Shown here piece after piece: positions 1-5,205 of a stretch of DNA of 6,164 bases. This DNA comes from an uncultured Alistipes sp. (GTDB lineage: Bacteria > Bacteroidota > Bacteroidia > Bacteroidales > Rikenellaceae). The stretch is from contig CAJGDL010000099.1 of assembly GCA_904502075.1 (NCBI GenBank), forward strand, positions 1-6,164. The letters are read 5' to 3'. How positions within the stretch are numbered: position 1 is the first letter of the stretch; every line of letters starts with the position of its first letter. The notes under the pieces are model-generated. The model searched no databases. It had not been told where the DNA came from and saw only the letters and a list, made by a program, of their open reading frames with translations. The translations under genes were made by a program, and so were the position numbers.

Positions 1-369
1 GCCGAGCAGTTGGGCGAGGATATCGCCTGCGTATTCAAGACCTTGGTGTTGAAGGGCGACCGCACGGGCCACTTCGTCTGTGTCATCCCGGGCGATCGGG
101 AGGTCGATCTGAAGGCTGCCGCCCGCCATTCGGGTAACAAGAAGTGCGACTTGATCCCCATGAAGGAGCTCCTGCCCACCACGGGTTACATCCGTGGCGG
201 CTGCTCTCCAATTGGTCTGAAAAAGCCCTTCCCGATCTTCATCCACACCTCCGCCACCGACTTCGAGCAGATATATATCAGCGCCGGTGTCCGCGGTCTG
301 CAGATCCAAATCGCCCCTAATGATCTAATCGACTTCGTCAAGGCTACGCGATGCGACCTGTGTGGATGA
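1..369 (+). CDS. ybaK: Cys-tRNA(Pro)/Cys-tRNA(Cys) deacylase, YbaK/EbsC type (partial, 5' end outside window)
   Basis: The reading frame is open from base 1 to the TGA at 367-369, so the start lies before the window. The 122 visible residues match the YbaK/ProX editing-domain family, whose members hydrolyse Cys mischarged onto tRNA(Pro) in the cytoplasm. Seen directly: an FKTLVLKG segment at visible residues 12-19, whose Lys corresponds to the family's functionally essential lysine, and a GYIRGGCSPIG segment at 62-72, the family's glycine-rich signature loop. The usual length is about 155-160 residues, so roughly 35 are missing. The visible end (RCDLCG) is short and contains a CxxC pair of unknown meaning. 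Bases 10-12 are TTG and could be mistaken for a start, but the conserved FKTL segment lies only a few residues later, so the true start is upstream. The gene converges on the NQR operon and has no obvious functional link to it. The family call is confident; choosing YbaK rather than a related ProX-like paralogue is less so. Confidence 0.9.
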   Translation, partial: AEQLGEDIACVFKTLVLKGDRTGHFVCVIPGDREVDLKAAARHSGNKKCDLIPMKELLPTTGYIRGGCSPIGLKKPFPIFIHTSATDFEQIYISAGVRGLQIQIAPNDLIDFVKATRCDLCG

Positions 370-436
370 TTTCAGGCTCAATTCACCATAGCCTTTCCTT
401 CAATTCCTTCTTCGATTGGCCAACTATTTTGCTCAT

Positions 437-475
437 AAAAAGATGGCCACGTCGGGCTTGTGCCCTCCTCGCCAT
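437..475 (-). terminator. possible minus-strand terminator formed by repeat copy 1
   Basis: Read on the minus strand, the repeat hairpin (arms 471-475 and 443-447, inner stem 462-465 / 454-457) is followed directly by CTTTTTA (442-436). A hairpin followed by a run of five T residues is the layout of an intrinsic terminator. The outer stem has only five pairs and is separated from the inner stem by internal loops, so it may be weak. It could act as a back-up for NQR read-through or end a local transcript. Confidence 0.35.
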
Positions 476-479
476 GACG
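441..479. repeat. short palindromic interspersed repeat, copy 1
   Basis: This copy is an imperfect palindrome with an outer stem ATGGC (443-447) / GCCAT (471-475) and an inner stem GGGC (454-457) / GCCC (462-465) around a TTGT loop. It shares GCCACGTCG on the left arm and TCCTCGC plus ATGAC on the right arm with copy 2 at 515-550, in the same orientation. The core resembles a widespread class of small dispersed bacterial repeats; read on the minus strand its pattern is GTCATxGCGAGGA...CGACGTGGCxATCT. Such repeats are usually intergenic and are often wrongly annotated as short ORFs. Class membership is from recognition; the palindrome and the match to copy 2 are seen directly. Confidence 0.75.
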
Positions 480-514
480 CGGTAAGGATCTGCACCCGAC
501 CTCGGCGATTTGGG

Positions 515-550
515 AGATTGCCACGTCGCCTCCGGCTCCTCGCAATGACT
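515..550. repeat. short palindromic interspersed repeat, copy 2
   Basis: This is the second direct copy, starting 74 bases after copy 1. Its outer stem is ATTGC (517-521) / GCAAT (542-546), and its inner stem is GCC (528-530) / GGC (534-536) around a TCC loop. Relative to copy 1, both stems differ by paired changes that keep base pairing (T/G on the left arm with A/C on the right), while the unpaired GTCG and TCCTCGC segments are the same. This suggests selection or copying of a folded element rather than chance similarity. Confidence 0.75.
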
Positions 551-579
551 GCAAAGGGTAAGTAGTCATCCTCTCATAT

Positions 580-667
580 AAGTGAGGAAATTTCTTTCAA
601 TCAAACATTTTGTCGTCAGAAGCATTATTCCAAGTTCCCACTTTTTGATTTTAAGCGAGGAAATTCT
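580..667. repeat. weak imperfect direct repeat pair
   Basis: AAGTGAGGAAATTTCT at 580-595 and AAGCGAGGAAATTCT at 653-667 match except for one substitution and one missing T. The copies start 73 bases apart, close to the 74-base offset of the palindromic repeats. In AT-rich DNA this may be chance. No function can be assigned. Confidence 0.3.
602..633 (-). promoter_or_regulatory. weak Bacteroidetes-type promoter candidate
   Basis: On the minus strand, TTGG (633-630) is followed after 20 bases by AATGTTTG (609-602). The known Bacteroidetes housekeeping promoter has a TTTG/TTG element near -33 and TAnnTTTG near -7 with similar spacing. Here the first T of the -7 element is replaced by A. A transcript from here would run leftwards across both palindromic repeats. 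A match this loose can occur by chance in AT-rich DNA. Confidence 0.2.
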
Positions 668-682
668 GTGCATCGCAATAAG

Positions 683-730
683 AAACCCGGACGGGTAGTA
701 CTTGGCGTACGTCCCGTTCGGGTTTTGTTT
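683..730. terminator. bidirectional intrinsic terminator between nqrF and ybaK
   Basis: The arms AAACCCGGACGGG (683-695) and CCCGTTCGGGTTT (713-725) form a 13-pair stem. The loop region contains a further GTAC/GTAC pairing (698-701 with 707-710). On the plus strand the single non-Watson-Crick position is a G-U wobble (690 with 718), and the stem runs into TTTTGTTT (723-730). On the minus strand the same position is an A-C mismatch and the tail is TTTCTTATT. The hairpin begins about 40 bases past the nqrF stop codon and is the natural end of the NQR transcript. It may also end the ybaK transcript, about 310 bases past its stop codon. Confidence 0.85.
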
Positions 731-765
731 GGGATGTGCGGAATATACCGCTTACAAATCGAAAA

Positions 766-2028
766 TTACGAACCGAAGTTGTCGTAGAGGATATTCTCCG
801 GCGGCACACCCAGCGAATCGAGCATGTTCACCACGGCACCGATCATCATCGGAGGTCCGCACATGAGGTAGATGCAATCCTCGGGAGCCTCGTGGTTCTT
901 CAGGTAGTTCTCGAAGAGGACATTGTGAACGAAGCCTGCCGTGTAGGCTACCCCCTTGGCATCGGCCTCGGGATCGGGACGGTCGAGAGCAAGGTTCATC
1001 TTGAAGTTGGGGAAGTCCTTCTCAATCTGGTGGAACTCATCCATGTAGGGAGCCTCCTTCAGAGCACGGGCACCGTACCAGAACGATACGGGACGCTTCG
1101 TCTTCTCGGTCTTGAAGAGGTGCATCAAGTGGCTACGCATGGGAGCCATACCGGCACCACCACCGATAAAGATCAACTCCTGCGTATCGGGCAGGTTTTC
1201 GTCGAGGAAGAACTCTCCGTAGGGGCCCGAGATCGTCACCTTGTCACCCGGCTTGCGCGAGAAGACATACGACGAGCAGATACCCGGGTTCACCTTCATG
1301 AAGCCGCCATTCACGCGATCGAACGGAGGCGTAGCGATACGGATGTTGAGCATGATGATGTTGCCCTCTGCGGGGTGGTTGGCCATCGAGTAGGCGCGGA
1401 ACGTATCCTCGGGGTTGGTCGTCACCAGATCCCACATCTTGAACTTGTCCCAATCCTCGCGGAACTTCTCGTCGATATCCATATCCGAGAACTTGATCTC
1501 CTTGTAGGCGGGGATATCGATCTGAATGTAGCCACCGGAGCGGAAATTGAGGTTCTCGCCCTCGGGGAGCTTCACAACGAACTCCTTGAGGAAGGTCGAG
1601 ATCGAGCGGTTCGAAACCACCTCGCACTCCCACTTCTTCACACCGAGTACCGAGTCGGGTACGCGGATCTTCATGTTCTCCTTTACCTTCACCTGGCAAC
1701 CCAGACGCCAATGCTCTTTCTGCATCTTGCGGTTGATGAAGCCGGTCTCGGTGGGCAGAATGTCGCCACCGCCCTCCAGCACCTGGCACTTGCACATACC
1801 GCAAGCACCACCGCCACCGCAGGCCGAGGGAAGGAATACTTTGTTGTCCGACAGAGTCGAGAGGAGCGTGGAGCCGCTCTCGGCCGTCAGCACTTTCTCG
1901 CCGTTGTTGATGTCGATGGTAACGGCACCCGACGAGGTCAGCTTCGCCTTTGCAAAGAGAAGCAAAGCTACCAATACGAGCGTCACCACCAAGAAGGCGA
2001 TAATCGCAACAAGAATTGTAATTTCCAT
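766..2028 (-). CDS. nqrF: Na+-translocating NADH:quinone oxidoreductase subunit F (NADH dehydrogenase subunit)
   Basis: NqrF oxidises NADH on the cytoplasmic side and passes electrons from FAD to a [2Fe-2S] cluster and into the membrane subunits. The 420 residues fit the family (about 405-430). Seen: one N-terminal membrane helix (about residues 3-25); a ferredoxin domain (about 35-125) with cluster ligands C70, C76, C79 and C111 in the pattern C-x5-C-x2-C-x31-C; and a ferredoxin-reductase module with RAYS (211-214, FAD binding), GPYGEFF (268-274), GGGAGMAP (289-296, NADH binding) and MCGPPMM (389-395). The protein ends in YDNFGS, the usual aromatic C-terminal end. The start ATG (2028-2026) lies 21 bases after the nqrE stop, the widest gap in the operon, with only a purine-rich stretch (AAGAAGAGAAAG) as ribosome site. 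It is the last gene of the operon and is followed by the terminator hairpin at 683-725. Confidence 0.98.
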   Translation of the reverse strand: MEITILVAIIAFLVVTLVLVALLLFAKAKLTSSGAVTIDINNGEKVLTAESGSTLLSTLSDNKVFLPSACGGGGACGMCKCQVLEGGGDILPTETGFINRKMQKEHWRLGCQVKVKENMKIRVPDSVLGVKKWECEVVSNRSISTFLKEFVVKLPEGENLNFRSGGYIQIDIPAYKEIKFSDMDIDEKFREDWDKFKMWDLVTTNPEDTFRAYSMANHPAEGNIIMLNIRIATPPFDRVNGGFMKVNPGICSSYVFSRKPGDKVTISGPYGEFFLDENLPDTQELIFIGGGAGMAPMRSHLMHLFKTEKTKRPVSFWYGARALKEAPYMDEFHQIEKDFPNFKMNLALDRPDPEADAKGVAYTAGFVHNVLFENYLKNHEAPEDCIYLMCGPPMMIGAVVNMLDSLGVPPENILYDNFGS

Positions 2029-2049
2029 AGTCTTTCTCTTCTTAAAGGG

Positions 2050-2658
2050 TTACAACTGAATACCACTGAAGATCATGAAGGCAATACCCATCAGACCCGT
2101 AATGATAAAGGCGATACCGGGGCCCTTCAATGCAGCCGGAATGTGCGAATAGGTCGTCTTCTCGCGGATGGCGGCCATCATCACGATGGCGATCCACCAA
2201 CCAATACCCGAACCCAGACCATAGACAATCGACTGCCAGAGCGAGGTGATCTCACCCCCGTCAACCTTCTGCTGCATGAAGAGCGATCCACCCATGATGG
2301 CGCAGTTCACAGCGATCAGCGGCAGGAAGATACCCAGCTGGTTGTAGAGCGAGGGCGAGAACTTCTCGACGATCATCTCCACCAACTGCACAAAGGCGGC
2401 AATCGTCGCGATGAAGATGATAAAGGTCAGGAAGCTCAGGTCGACACCCTCGACCAGCACATCAGCCTTCAATACATAATTATATAAGAGGTAGTTCAGG
2501 GGCACGGTCATCACCTGTACGAAGGTTACCGCAGCACCCAGACCCAACGCCGTCTTTACGCTCTTCGATACGGCAATGTAGGAGCACATACCGAAGAAGA
2601 AGGCGAATACCATGTTGTCGATAAAGATCGACCGGATAAAAATGTTCAATGTTTCCAT
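2050..2658 (-). CDS. nqrE: Na+-translocating NADH:quinone oxidoreductase subunit E
   Basis: NqrE is an integral membrane subunit related to RnfA. It pairs with NqrD in inverted topology to hold an iron-sulfur centre in the middle of the membrane. At 202 residues it has the family length, with about six hydrophobic segments. The two expected cysteine ligands are present: C25 in FFGMCSYIAVSK and C119 in AVNCAIMGGSLF. E94 (QLVEMIVEKF) aligns by its offset from these cysteines with Vibrio cholerae NqrE-E95, reported to take part in Na+ uptake; the alignment is inferred, not computed. The start at 2658 follows the nqrD stop by 11 bases and has a good GGAGG ribosome site at 2666-2670. The gene is intact and shows no anomalies. 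Confidence 0.98.
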   Translation of the reverse strand: METLNIFIRSIFIDNMVFAFFFGMCSYIAVSKSVKTALGLGAAVTFVQVMTVPLNYLLYNYVLKADVLVEGVDLSFLTFIIFIATIAAFVQLVEMIVEKFSPSLYNQLGIFLPLIAVNCAIMGGSLFMQQKVDGGEITSLWQSIVYGLGSGIGWWIAIVMMAAIREKTTYSHIPAALKGPGIAFIITGLMGIAFMIFSGIQL

Positions 2659-2665
2659 ACTTCAC

Positions 2666-2670
2666 CCTCC
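2666..2670 (-). promoter_or_regulatory. Shine-Dalgarno site of nqrE
   Basis: GGAGG on the minus strand, seven bases before the nqrE ATG. Its first G is the last base of the nqrD stop codon TAG. It supports the start at 2658. Confidence 0.7.
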
Positions 2671-3323
2671 TATTTTTCCTGTAAATCCTTATTCTTCGTG
2701 CGGTGAACCCAGATGATGCAACCCACGATGATCAGTGCCATCGGCGGGAAGAGCATCAGACCCGTGTTCGAGTAGAAACCGCCCTCGGCGATGTACCAGC
2801 TCTCGGGGATGAGGCGGATGCCGAACAACGAACCCGAGCCAAAGAGCTCGCGGAAGAAGGCCACGATCACCAGGATCAGACCATAACCCAGACCGTTTCC
2901 AAGACCATCGAGGAAGGCGGGCCAGGGCTTGTTACCCAAAGCAAAGGCCTCCACGCGACCCATCACGATACAGTTCGTAATAATCAGACCTACATAGACC
3001 GAAAGCTGCTTCGATACATCGTAAACGAAGGCCTTCAGCACCTGGTCCACCAAGATTACCAGCGCGGCGATCACCACCAACTGAACGATAATGCGGATAC
3101 GCGACGGGATCCCGTTACGCAGCAGCGACATCACCAGGTTGGCAAAGGCCGTTACGGCGGTTACCGACAAAGCCATTACGATGGCAGGCTTGAGCTGTAC
3201 GGTAACAGCCAATGCGGAGCAGATACCGAGGATCTGCACGATGACGGGGTTGTTCGCACCGAACGGGCCCGTCAGATACTTCATATTTTTAGCCGAAAAC
3301 AACGACTCTTTTTCCTTACTCAT
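2670..3323 (-). CDS. nqrD: Na+-translocating NADH:quinone oxidoreductase subunit D
   Basis: NqrD is an integral membrane subunit related to RnfE and is the structural partner of NqrE. It has 217 residues, close to the usual 205-215, with about six hydrophobic segments and a basic C-terminus (VHRTKNKDLQEK). The metal-ligand cysteines are C35 in ILGICSALAVT and C118 in IITNCIVMGRVEAF, which together with the two NqrE cysteines complete the four-cysteine centre. D139 (AFLDGLGNGLGYG) corresponds by constant offset from both cysteines to V. cholerae NqrD-D133, an acidic residue implicated in Na+ uptake. The start ATG (3323-3321) lies three bases after the nqrC stop, with TGGAG just upstream inside the nqrC end, so the two genes are probably translationally coupled. 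A second in-frame ATG at residue 14 is less likely because it lacks such a site. Confidence 0.98.
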   Translation of the reverse strand: MSKEKESLFSAKNMKYLTGPFGANNPVIVQILGICSALAVTVQLKPAIVMALSVTAVTAFANLVMSLLRNGIPSRIRIIVQLVVIAALVILVDQVLKAFVYDVSKQLSVYVGLIITNCIVMGRVEAFALGNKPWPAFLDGLGNGLGYGLILVIVAFFRELFGSGSLFGIRLIPESWYIAEGGFYSNTGLMLFPPMALIIVGCIIWVHRTKNKDLQEK

Positions 3324-3326
3324 AGC

Positions 3327-4058
3327 CTACTCCATATTTACGTTAGACAAGGTTTCCTCGGCACACTCCTCGCAAGCGCACTCCGTGGCCGAAGCGATGT
3401 GAGCCTTCAGATAAGGCAGGTAGTTGGTCAGGCTGTTGAGCAACATGGCCGACACACCGTCGCAGGTCTTCGTACCGCCCGAGATGGCATCCACCTCGTG
3501 CTGGATGTTGGCCTCCGTGGCACCACCCTTCTTCAGCGTGATGGCCACCAGCTCCTCACCCTCGAAGATGGTCTTACCCACATACTGAGCCTGGTGCTTC
3601 GGCGTGGCGATCTCGGCACCCAGACCCGGGGTCTCACCCGCGTGGTCCAAGACAATACCGACAACCGTGTTCATGTCGGGTTCCAAAGCCAGGTAGCCCC
3701 AAACGGGACCCCACAGACCGCTACCATAAACGGGAATAACCACGCGACCGTTCTTAGCCTCGAAGATGGGATAGGTACCATTCTCGAAGGCACCCTTCAA
3801 GTCGAAGAGCAGATCCAGGGCATCACCCTCTACCTCGGCACCCTCTACATTGAGGACCTTCGAGGTAACAAACTCATCGTAGTTTTCGGTCGAAGCGCCC
3901 AGCGACGAGAGGATTGCCTGCTTCTTCTCGCCAAGCATATTGGCCTGCTGACGCGACTGGAGCGACAAGGCGGCCACTGCGAGCAGCGTGGCTACGACAA
4001 CCACCATAATCGTCGAATAGACGACGATATACAGATTACTGTTCTTATTCATTGCCAT
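3327..4058 (-). CDS. nqrC: Na+-translocating NADH:quinone oxidoreductase subunit C (covalent FMN subunit)
   Basis: NqrC carries a covalently linked FMN on its periplasmic domain and relays electrons within the NQR complex. It has 243 residues: a single N-terminal membrane helix (about 9-33), then a soluble FMN-binding domain. Family segments seen include VYGSGLWGPVWGYLAL (110-125), GIVLDHAGETPGLGAEI (134-150) and the flavin attachment region VDAISGGTKTCDGV (189-202). The FMN-bearing residue should be T196, but the motif reads SGGT rather than the usual SGAT. The C-terminus is extended past the usual end and contains CACEEC (C227, C229, C232) in an acidic tail; I know of no family role for this. 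The start at 4058 has AAGGA at 4064-4068 at good spacing. A second Met two codons later is possible but worse placed. The gene follows nqrB by 8 bases. Confidence 0.97.
   Translation of the reverse strand: MAMNKNSNLYIVVYSTIMVVVVATLLAVAALSLQSRQQANMLGEKKQAILSSLGASTENYDEFVTSKVLNVEGAEVEGDALDLLFDLKGAFENGTYPIFEAKNGRVVIPVYGSGLWGPVWGYLALEPDMNTVVGIVLDHAGETPGLGAEIATPKHQAQYVGKTIFEGEELVAITLKKGGATEANIQHEVDAISGGTKTCDGVSAMLLNSLTNYLPYLKAHIASATECACEECAEETLSNVNME
3330..3333 (-). promoter_or_regulatory. Shine-Dalgarno site of nqrD
   Basis: GGAG on the minus strand, six bases before the nqrD ATG. It is embedded in the last sense codons of nqrC, so ribosomes finishing nqrC sit on the nqrD start site. Confidence 0.5.
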
Positions 4059-4063
4059 AGCTT

Positions 4064-4068
4064 TCCTT
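4064..4068 (-). promoter_or_regulatory. Shine-Dalgarno site of nqrC
   Basis: AAGGA on the minus strand, five bases before the first nqrC ATG. It overlaps the nqrB stop codon TAA. It favours the first Met (4058) over the Met two codons later. Confidence 0.6.
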
Positions 4069-5203
4069 ATTTAGCGAGTTTCTTACTGCGGTTCTTGCGG
4101 CGCGAGATGTTCGCCTCTACCACGAAGTAGTCCACCAGCGGAGCCAGGGCGTTCATGAAGAGGATCGAGAGCATCATACCCTCCGGATAGGCGGGGTTCA
4201 CCCCACGAATCAGGATGGCGATGGCACCGGTCATGAAACCAACGATATACTTACCCGTGTTGGTCTGGGCCGAGGTAACGGGGTCGGTCGCCATGAAGAC
4301 GGCACCGAAGGCGAAGCCACCCACGATCAGGTGGTGCCAAGCGGGGATCTCCATATAGGCGTTACCACCCACGGCGTTGAACAACAGACCCATGGCCAGA
4401 CCGCCGACAAATACCGAGATCATCGTGCGCCACGAAGCCACACCCGTGAAGAGCAGGATGGCGGCACCGATCAAGATGGCCAGCGTCGAGGTCTCACCAA
4501 ACGAGCCGGGGATAAAGCCCAGGAAGGCATCCATCACCGAGAAGTCCATGGCACCCTTCGTAGCAAACTGCTCGAGGGCGGTAGCACCCGTCACAGCATC
4601 GGTGGCACCCATAAACTTCCAGTCCGAGAACCAGGCGGTCTCACCCGAGATCTGGGGCGTGTAGGCGAAGAAGGCAAAGGCACGAGCCAAGAGAGCGGGG
4701 TTGAAGATGTTCATACCCGTACCACCGAATACCTCCTTACCGAAGATGACGGCAAAGGCGGTCGAAACGGCCACCATCCACAGAGGCATCGAAACGGGCA
4801 TGATCATCGGGATCAAGAGACCCGACACGAGGAAACCCTCGTAGATCTCATGGCCGCGCAGCTGGGCATAAGCGAACTCGATGGCCAGCCCCGTGATGTA
4901 GCTCACGGCCACCATCGGCAGAATACGAATCAAGCCGTAGAGGAAGGCGTTGAAGCCCTCCAAACCTACCTGAATACCGGTATTGAAGCAACCGAAGAGG
5001 AAGGCGGGCATCAGAGCCAATACGACACAGATCATCGTGCGCTTCGAGTCGTTGCAGTCGCGCACATGCGAACCCATCGAGGTAGTCTTGTTCGGGACGA
5101 AGAGGAAGGTCTCGAAACCATCGAAGGTCGACTCGAGGAAGGAGAGCTTACCCCCCTTCATAAAGGTCGGTTTAACCTTATCTACCAATTTACGCAAATC
5201 CAT
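4067..5203 (-). CDS. nqrB: Na+-translocating NADH:quinone oxidoreductase subunit B (covalent FMN, riboflavin and Na+ pathway)
   Basis: NqrB is the largest membrane subunit and an RnfD relative. It carries covalent FMN and riboflavin and contributes to the Na+ channel and quinone site. It has 378 residues; Vibrio NqrB has about 415 and Bacteroidetes forms are typically shorter. About eight to ten hydrophobic segments lie between residues 55 and 362, after a soluble N-terminal part. The flavinylation motif is canonical, DAVTGATAL, with T208 as the expected FMN-linked threonine. Other conserved blocks are GKEVFGGTGMNIFNPALLAR (155-174), MATDPVTSAQTNTGK (304-318) and NPAYPEGMMLSILFMN (336-351). 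D358 in PLVDYFVVEAN is probably the counterpart of V. cholerae NqrB-D397, linked to Na+ uptake. The C-terminus is strongly basic. The start lies two bases after the nqrA stop and has a perfect AAGGAGG site, so it is well supported. Confidence 0.98.
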   Translation of the reverse strand: MDLRKLVDKVKPTFMKGGKLSFLESTFDGFETFLFVPNKTTSMGSHVRDCNDSKRTMICVVLALMPAFLFGCFNTGIQVGLEGFNAFLYGLIRILPMVAVSYITGLAIEFAYAQLRGHEIYEGFLVSGLLIPMIMPVSMPLWMVAVSTAFAVIFGKEVFGGTGMNIFNPALLARAFAFFAYTPQISGETAWFSDWKFMGATDAVTGATALEQFATKGAMDFSVMDAFLGFIPGSFGETSTLAILIGAAILLFTGVASWRTMISVFVGGLAMGLLFNAVGGNAYMEIPAWHHLIVGGFAFGAVFMATDPVTSAQTNTGKYIVGFMTGAIAILIRGVNPAYPEGMMLSILFMNALAPLVDYFVVEANISRRKNRSKKLAK

Positions 5204-5205
5204 TG

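Larger units (their letters stand above)
370..765. other. convergent intergenic region, no credible protein gene
   Basis: This 396-base stretch separates the 3' ends of ybaK (+) and nqrF (-). Its left half (about 436-550) contains two copies of a short palindromic repeat. The middle (about 551-680) is AT-rich with no clear coding signal. The right end holds a strong terminator-like hairpin at 683-725. A 63-codon minus-strand frame (378-569) runs straight through both repeat copies and is most likely a translation of repeat DNA. No tRNA, rRNA or CRISPR pattern is visible. Confidence 0.8.

Noticed and set aside
416..423. TTGGCCAA perfect palindrome after ybaK as a terminator or operator
   Set aside because: An eight-base palindrome with no loop and no T run is expected by chance and has no supporting context.
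378..569. 63-codon minus-strand frame between ybaK and nqrF
   Set aside because: It translates straight through both palindromic repeat copies. Peptides such as SLRGAGGDVAIS are typical of spurious ORFs over this class of repeats, and there is no recognisable domain.
736..2487. 583-codon plus-strand open frame opposite nqrF and nqrE
   Set aside because: It lies antisense to two clearly conserved genes. Its translation is rich in His, Arg, Glu and Gln with no domain, and its length is explained by codon bias in the real genes that rarely creates stops in this antisense frame.
2703..4130. 475-codon plus-strand open frame opposite nqrD and nqrC, and a similar 292-codon frame at 4331-5209 opposite nqrB
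   Set aside because: These are shadows of the same kind, with low-complexity charged translations, no domain, and no start context independent of the NQR genes.
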